This document shows, one piece after another, positions 61,651-64,000 of a DNA stretch of 64,000 nucleotides; position 1 is the stretch's first letter, and every line of letters starts with the position of its first letter. The translations under genes and the position numbers were made by a program. The notes beneath the pieces are model-generated. The model was not told the DNA's origin. It was given only the letters and a program-made list of their open reading frames with translations, and searched no databases. The stretch comes from Salinicoccus sp. Bachu38 (GTDB lineage Bacteria > Bacillota > Bacilli > Staphylococcales > Salinicoccaceae). The stretch lies in contig NZ_CP138333.2 in NCBI RefSeq assembly GCF_038561955.2, positions 1,922,001 to 1,986,000 of the forward strand, written 5' to 3'.

Positions 61651-62529
61651 ATGAAGACAAGACGCGTTCATACTTATGGCTCCGGTGGCCATTCCATTGA
61701 ATATTCAATTGCAGGTTCGGGTCAGGAGAGTGTACTTCTGCTCCACGGCGGACATTCCAACTGCTACGAAACCTTCTCCTTCGGTACCCTCGTGGAAAAA
61801 GGGTTCACTGTGGTCCTTCCATCTAGGCCGGGATATGGAAAGACCTCCAAAGAGATCGGCGGCTCTTTGGCTGAAGCAGGCGCGCATTATATCGACCTTC
61901 TGAATCATCTCGGTATTGAAAAAGTACATGTCCTCGCCGTGTCTGCCGGTGGGCCATCCGGCATCCACCTCGCAGCGAAATATCCCGACAGAGTAGAAAC
62001 GCTCGTCCTCCAGAGTGCTGTTACCAAAGAGTGGCTGGGGCCAGAGGATGCTCTATACAGGATATCCAGAATAATATTCCATCCCCGTGTTGAAAAGGTC
62101 ACCTGGAAGTTGCTGTCAACATTCAATAATATCTTTCCCAACTTCGTCTATAGACGGATGCTCCCCTCCTTCAGCACGCTCTCCTATGAAGAGGCAGCCG
62201 GCAAAATGTCTGAGGGAGATGTTGAAGCCGTCCGGAAGATGAATGCCAGGCAGTCTTCCGGAGAAGGATTCCTGATCGACCTGTCACAGACGGGACAGAT
62301 TACCGAGCAGTACTTGCAGGATATCTCCTGCCCTACACTCATCATCCATAGCAGGAATGATGCTTCTGTACCAACTGATCATCCGCTTCATGCACATGAA
62401 AATATACCGGACAGCCGTCTGATCATGACAGATTCATGGGGGCATCTGATTTGGCTCGGCAAGCATGCAGAAGAGATCGATGAAGCTGTTGTGAAGTTCC
62501 TGAAGCATCCGTCGGAAAGACGGGTATGA
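61651..62529 (+). CDS. Alpha/beta fold hydrolase
   Basis: The 292-residue protein has the oxyanion region LLLHGGHSNCYE, SRPGYGKTS, the nucleophile elbow AVSAGG (Ser98), a probable acid in SRNDASVPTD and His in SWGHLIWLG near 270. No lid domain identifies a substrate. AAAGGAGGGC precedes the ATG. It stands alone. Confidence 0.83.
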   Translation: MKTRRVHTYGSGGHSIEYSIAGSGQESVLLLHGGHSNCYETFSFGTLVEKGFTVVLPSRPGYGKTSKEIGGSLAEAGAHYIDLLNHLGIEKVHVLAVSAGGPSGIHLAAKYPDRVETLVLQSAVTKEWLGPEDALYRISRIIFHPRVEKVTWKLLSTFNNIFPNFVYRRMLPSFSTLSYEEAAGKMSEGDVEAVRKMNARQSSGEGFLIDLSQTGQITEQYLQDISCPTLIIHSRNDASVPTDHPLHAHENIPDSRLIMTDSWGHLIWLGKHAEEIDEAVVKFLKHPSERRV

Positions 62530-62594
62530 CCGTCATCGCCGATGCACATCATTTGTTTTCAATAATATGAATTTCATCACTTGGTTTTCACTAC

Positions 62595-63374
62595 CTAAGG
62601 CTGTCTCGTCTGCTCTTCAATCCGGCTCATATACTGGAAGGTCATCTTCAAATCCTCATCCTCCACTCTTTCTGCCAGCTGATCAAGCAAATGCTGGTTG
62701 ATCCGGGCATCGGTCACTTCTCCGAATTCGTCCTGGATTTTTTTGGCCTGTTTCATAATCTTCTTGTGCTTCTTCGAAGTCAGTCCACCGAAGTAGCGGG
62801 CGGCATATCTGAGCTTCTTCGCTCGCTTACGGATATCATGCACCGCTTCATAGTCGGCCATGTCGACATTTTCATAATCCTCAGCAAGCTTGCGGCCACG
62901 CTTCTTCAGCCGCTTGCCGATATAGGCATCCCAGTCGCCGTCGATTTCAAAGGACAACTCGTGGATGGCGGAATCGACGCTTTCAATCGCCGTCTCCGCA
63001 GCACGGATGTTCGTCTTGTTGAAGGTCCGGCGCATCTCCCTGGCGCGTTCCTGATGGAGGTATTTGAACATCTCCGTGTAATGGTCGCTCAAGTCAGGCT
63101 GCCGCAGTGCAATGTCACTGCACAGTCCAATCAATACATCCAATTCCCTTAAAGGCCCATATATTTGTGCGAGGCCCTTCAATTCGCGATTGAGCCTGTC
63201 ATACTCCTCCTCATCGAAAGTATGCTTCAGGAAGTTCAGCAGACTCCGCATTTTTCTCGAACTCACACGCAGGGAATGCGCCGTCTTCGGGTTATATGGG
63301 TTGTTCCCGTAATCTGTATGGGATTTATTCAGCTTTTCTGTACGCTTATGCAGTACATTTTGCAGCTCTTTCAT
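62595..63374 (-). CDS. CHAD domain protein
   Basis: The 259-residue helical protein is rich in Lys/Arg/His and carries the CHAD pattern: VHxxRVxxRKxR-like segments appear as HSLRVSSRKMRSLLNF (about 33-48), LRELDVLIG and VHDIRKRAKKLRYAARYF (about 180-197). CHAD domains bind inorganic polyphosphate. The start at 63374 follows GGGAGTG; the frame is open to 63485 without a good site. Confidence 0.82.
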   Translation of the reverse strand: MKELQNVLHKRTEKLNKSHTDYGNNPYNPKTAHSLRVSSRKMRSLLNFLKHTFDEEEYDRLNRELKGLAQIYGPLRELDVLIGLCSDIALRQPDLSDHYTEMFKYLHQERAREMRRTFNKTNIRAAETAIESVDSAIHELSFEIDGDWDAYIGKRLKKRGRKLAEDYENVDMADYEAVHDIRKRAKKLRYAARYFGGLTSKKHKKIMKQAKKIQDEFGEVTDARINQHLLDQLAERVEDEDLKMTFQYMSRIEEQTRQP

Positions 63375-63476
63375 TTTTCTCACTCCCTTTCTTTTTCTAT
63401 ACCCCCATCTCCATAGAAATACCTTCATTCGTATGATCTGCATACCACCCCCTCGTCCGGCTGCCGTAATACACCG

Positions 63477-63505
63477 TTGACGCACATGGAAAATATTGCT
63501 ACGAT
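63477..63505 (+). promoter_or_regulatory. Possible promoter of the ggt gene
   Basis: TTGACG, a 17-base spacer and TACGAT, about 160 bp upstream of the start codon. The leader contains a possible hairpin (AATATGG ... CCATATT, 63604-63645). Confidence 0.4.
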
Positions 63506-63667
63506 TAACTTAATAGTTGTAATATTACAAATTTAAAGGCTGCGTGTTGCACACCCCCTCCACACATAGCAAGGCTCGTGCCTTCGGCAATCCCGATTAC
63601 ATAATATGGACTGCATATCGATCCACGGATATCCGGACCATATTAATAAATTTAAAGGGGTGTAGTG

Positions 63668-64000
63668 ATGAAGCAGTTTCTTGTACGTTCCAGTTTGGTT
63701 TCCGGCGTATTTCTGATGATTATCGCCACATTGTCCCAAGGTGTTCTGGCAGCAGACTATGAAGCGGATTATGGTACCGAAAACGACGTTGCAGAAGCGA
63801 ATGGCGGAATGGTGGTTTCAGCCCATCCGCTTGCTTCCGAAGTGGGTCTGGATATTCTCGAGTCGGATGGCAATGCCATCGATGCAGCAATCGCGATGCA
63901 GTTTACATTGAATGTCGTGGAGCCGATGATGTCCGGCATGGGCGGCGGTGGCTTCATGGTCGTCCATGATGGCGCCACAGGGGAAACGACCATCGTCAAC
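63668..64000 (+). CDS. ggt: Gamma-glutamyltransferase, N-terminal part (window edge)
   Basis: The first 111 codons are present and the gene runs off the window. A signal peptide (about 1-30, ending VLA-AD) precedes the start of the gamma-glutamyltranspeptidase family domain: NGGMVVSAHPLASEVGLDIL, then GNAIDAAIAMQFTLNVVEPM and SGMGGGGF. The enzyme cleaves or transfers gamma-glutamyl groups from glutathione, polyglutamate or similar compounds outside the cell. AAAGGGGTG precedes the ATG. Confidence 0.88.
   Translation, partial: MKQFLVRSSLVSGVFLMIIATLSQGVLAADYEADYGTENDVAEANGGMVVSAHPLASEVGLDILESDGNAIDAAIAMQFTLNVVEPMMSGMGGGGFMVVHDGATGETTIVN

Noticed and set aside
1-64000. tRNA/rRNA genes, CRISPR arrays, insertion sequences, prophage or integrase genes
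   Set aside because: None seen on reading both strands; the only long repeats are the copZ-end duplication and the 8.3/10.1-kb duplication.

Overview
The window looks like chromosome of a low-to-moderate GC, pigmented, salt-adapted member of the Staphylococcaceae (Salinicoccus-like). This is an inference from three things: a C30 carotenoid (staphyloxanthin-type) operon crtN-crtO-crtP-crtQ, several sigma-B-type promoters, and osmolyte-related genes (a betaine-homocysteine methyltransferase-like enzyme and a PutP-type symporter). No rRNA, tRNA, CRISPR array, insertion sequence or prophage was seen.

Layout. 1-5.1 kb: carotenoid operon (crtN cut by the window edge) and an HSL-type esterase. 5.3-10.3 kb: an AT-rich accessory stretch with an internally duplicated lipoprotein, small membrane proteins, a hydrolase/acetyltransferase pair and at least three gene remnants (a BAAT-type thioesterase, a truncated alpha/beta hydrolase, and a duplicated, deleted copy of the 8.4-kb hydrolase with its promoter). 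10.3-12.6 kb: a PLP enzyme, RidA and a YheO/DauR-like regulator, with a shared candidate operator. 12.8-17.7 kb: glutamate synthase-like protein, NAD(P)-binding protein, homocysteine methyltransferase, an RraA remnant and an SDR. 17.8-24.9 kb: a catabolic island (FAD amine oxidase, DapA-family enzyme, aldehyde dehydrogenase, EamA and YkvI transporters, RpiR regulator) with a motif shared by the operon and transporter promoters. 25.3-31.5 kb: a probable copper/envelope locus with a Cys-rich four-helix copper protein, two DUF1541 (YdhK/CopL-like) proteins that share their C-terminal half but not the N-terminus, an APC permease and a two-component system, plus three similar direct-repeat sites.

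31.6-45.2 kb is mostly chromosomal housekeeping: TauE/SafE and YitT proteins, a YfcC transporter, SDRs, DUF554, a DNA alkylation repair protein facing an unknown gene with a LexA box in its promoter, sigma-B stress proteins, a tandem pair of small membrane proteins, a patatin, an M20 peptidase and an Arr-type rifampin ADP-ribosyltransferase. 45.6-51.4 kb holds a DUF2207 protein, a membrane-anchored L12-like domain protein, an ABC-F resistance-type protein with a long leader, and a GH13 glucosidase.

52.2-56.4 kb: copZ and a CPG-motif P1B ATPase are separated by a 1.6-kb segment encoding a lipoprotein related to that at 5.4 kb. The segment is flanked by ~200-bp direct repeats made of the copZ 3' end and its terminators. 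56.6-64 kb: SRPBCC, SDR and TM2 proteins, a PutP-type symporter with an unlisted 45-residue membrane partner, a second RpiR paralogue, an alpha/beta hydrolase, a CHAD protein and the 5' end of a gamma-glutamyltransferase gene. All family assignments are from reading the sequences; none was checked by database search.
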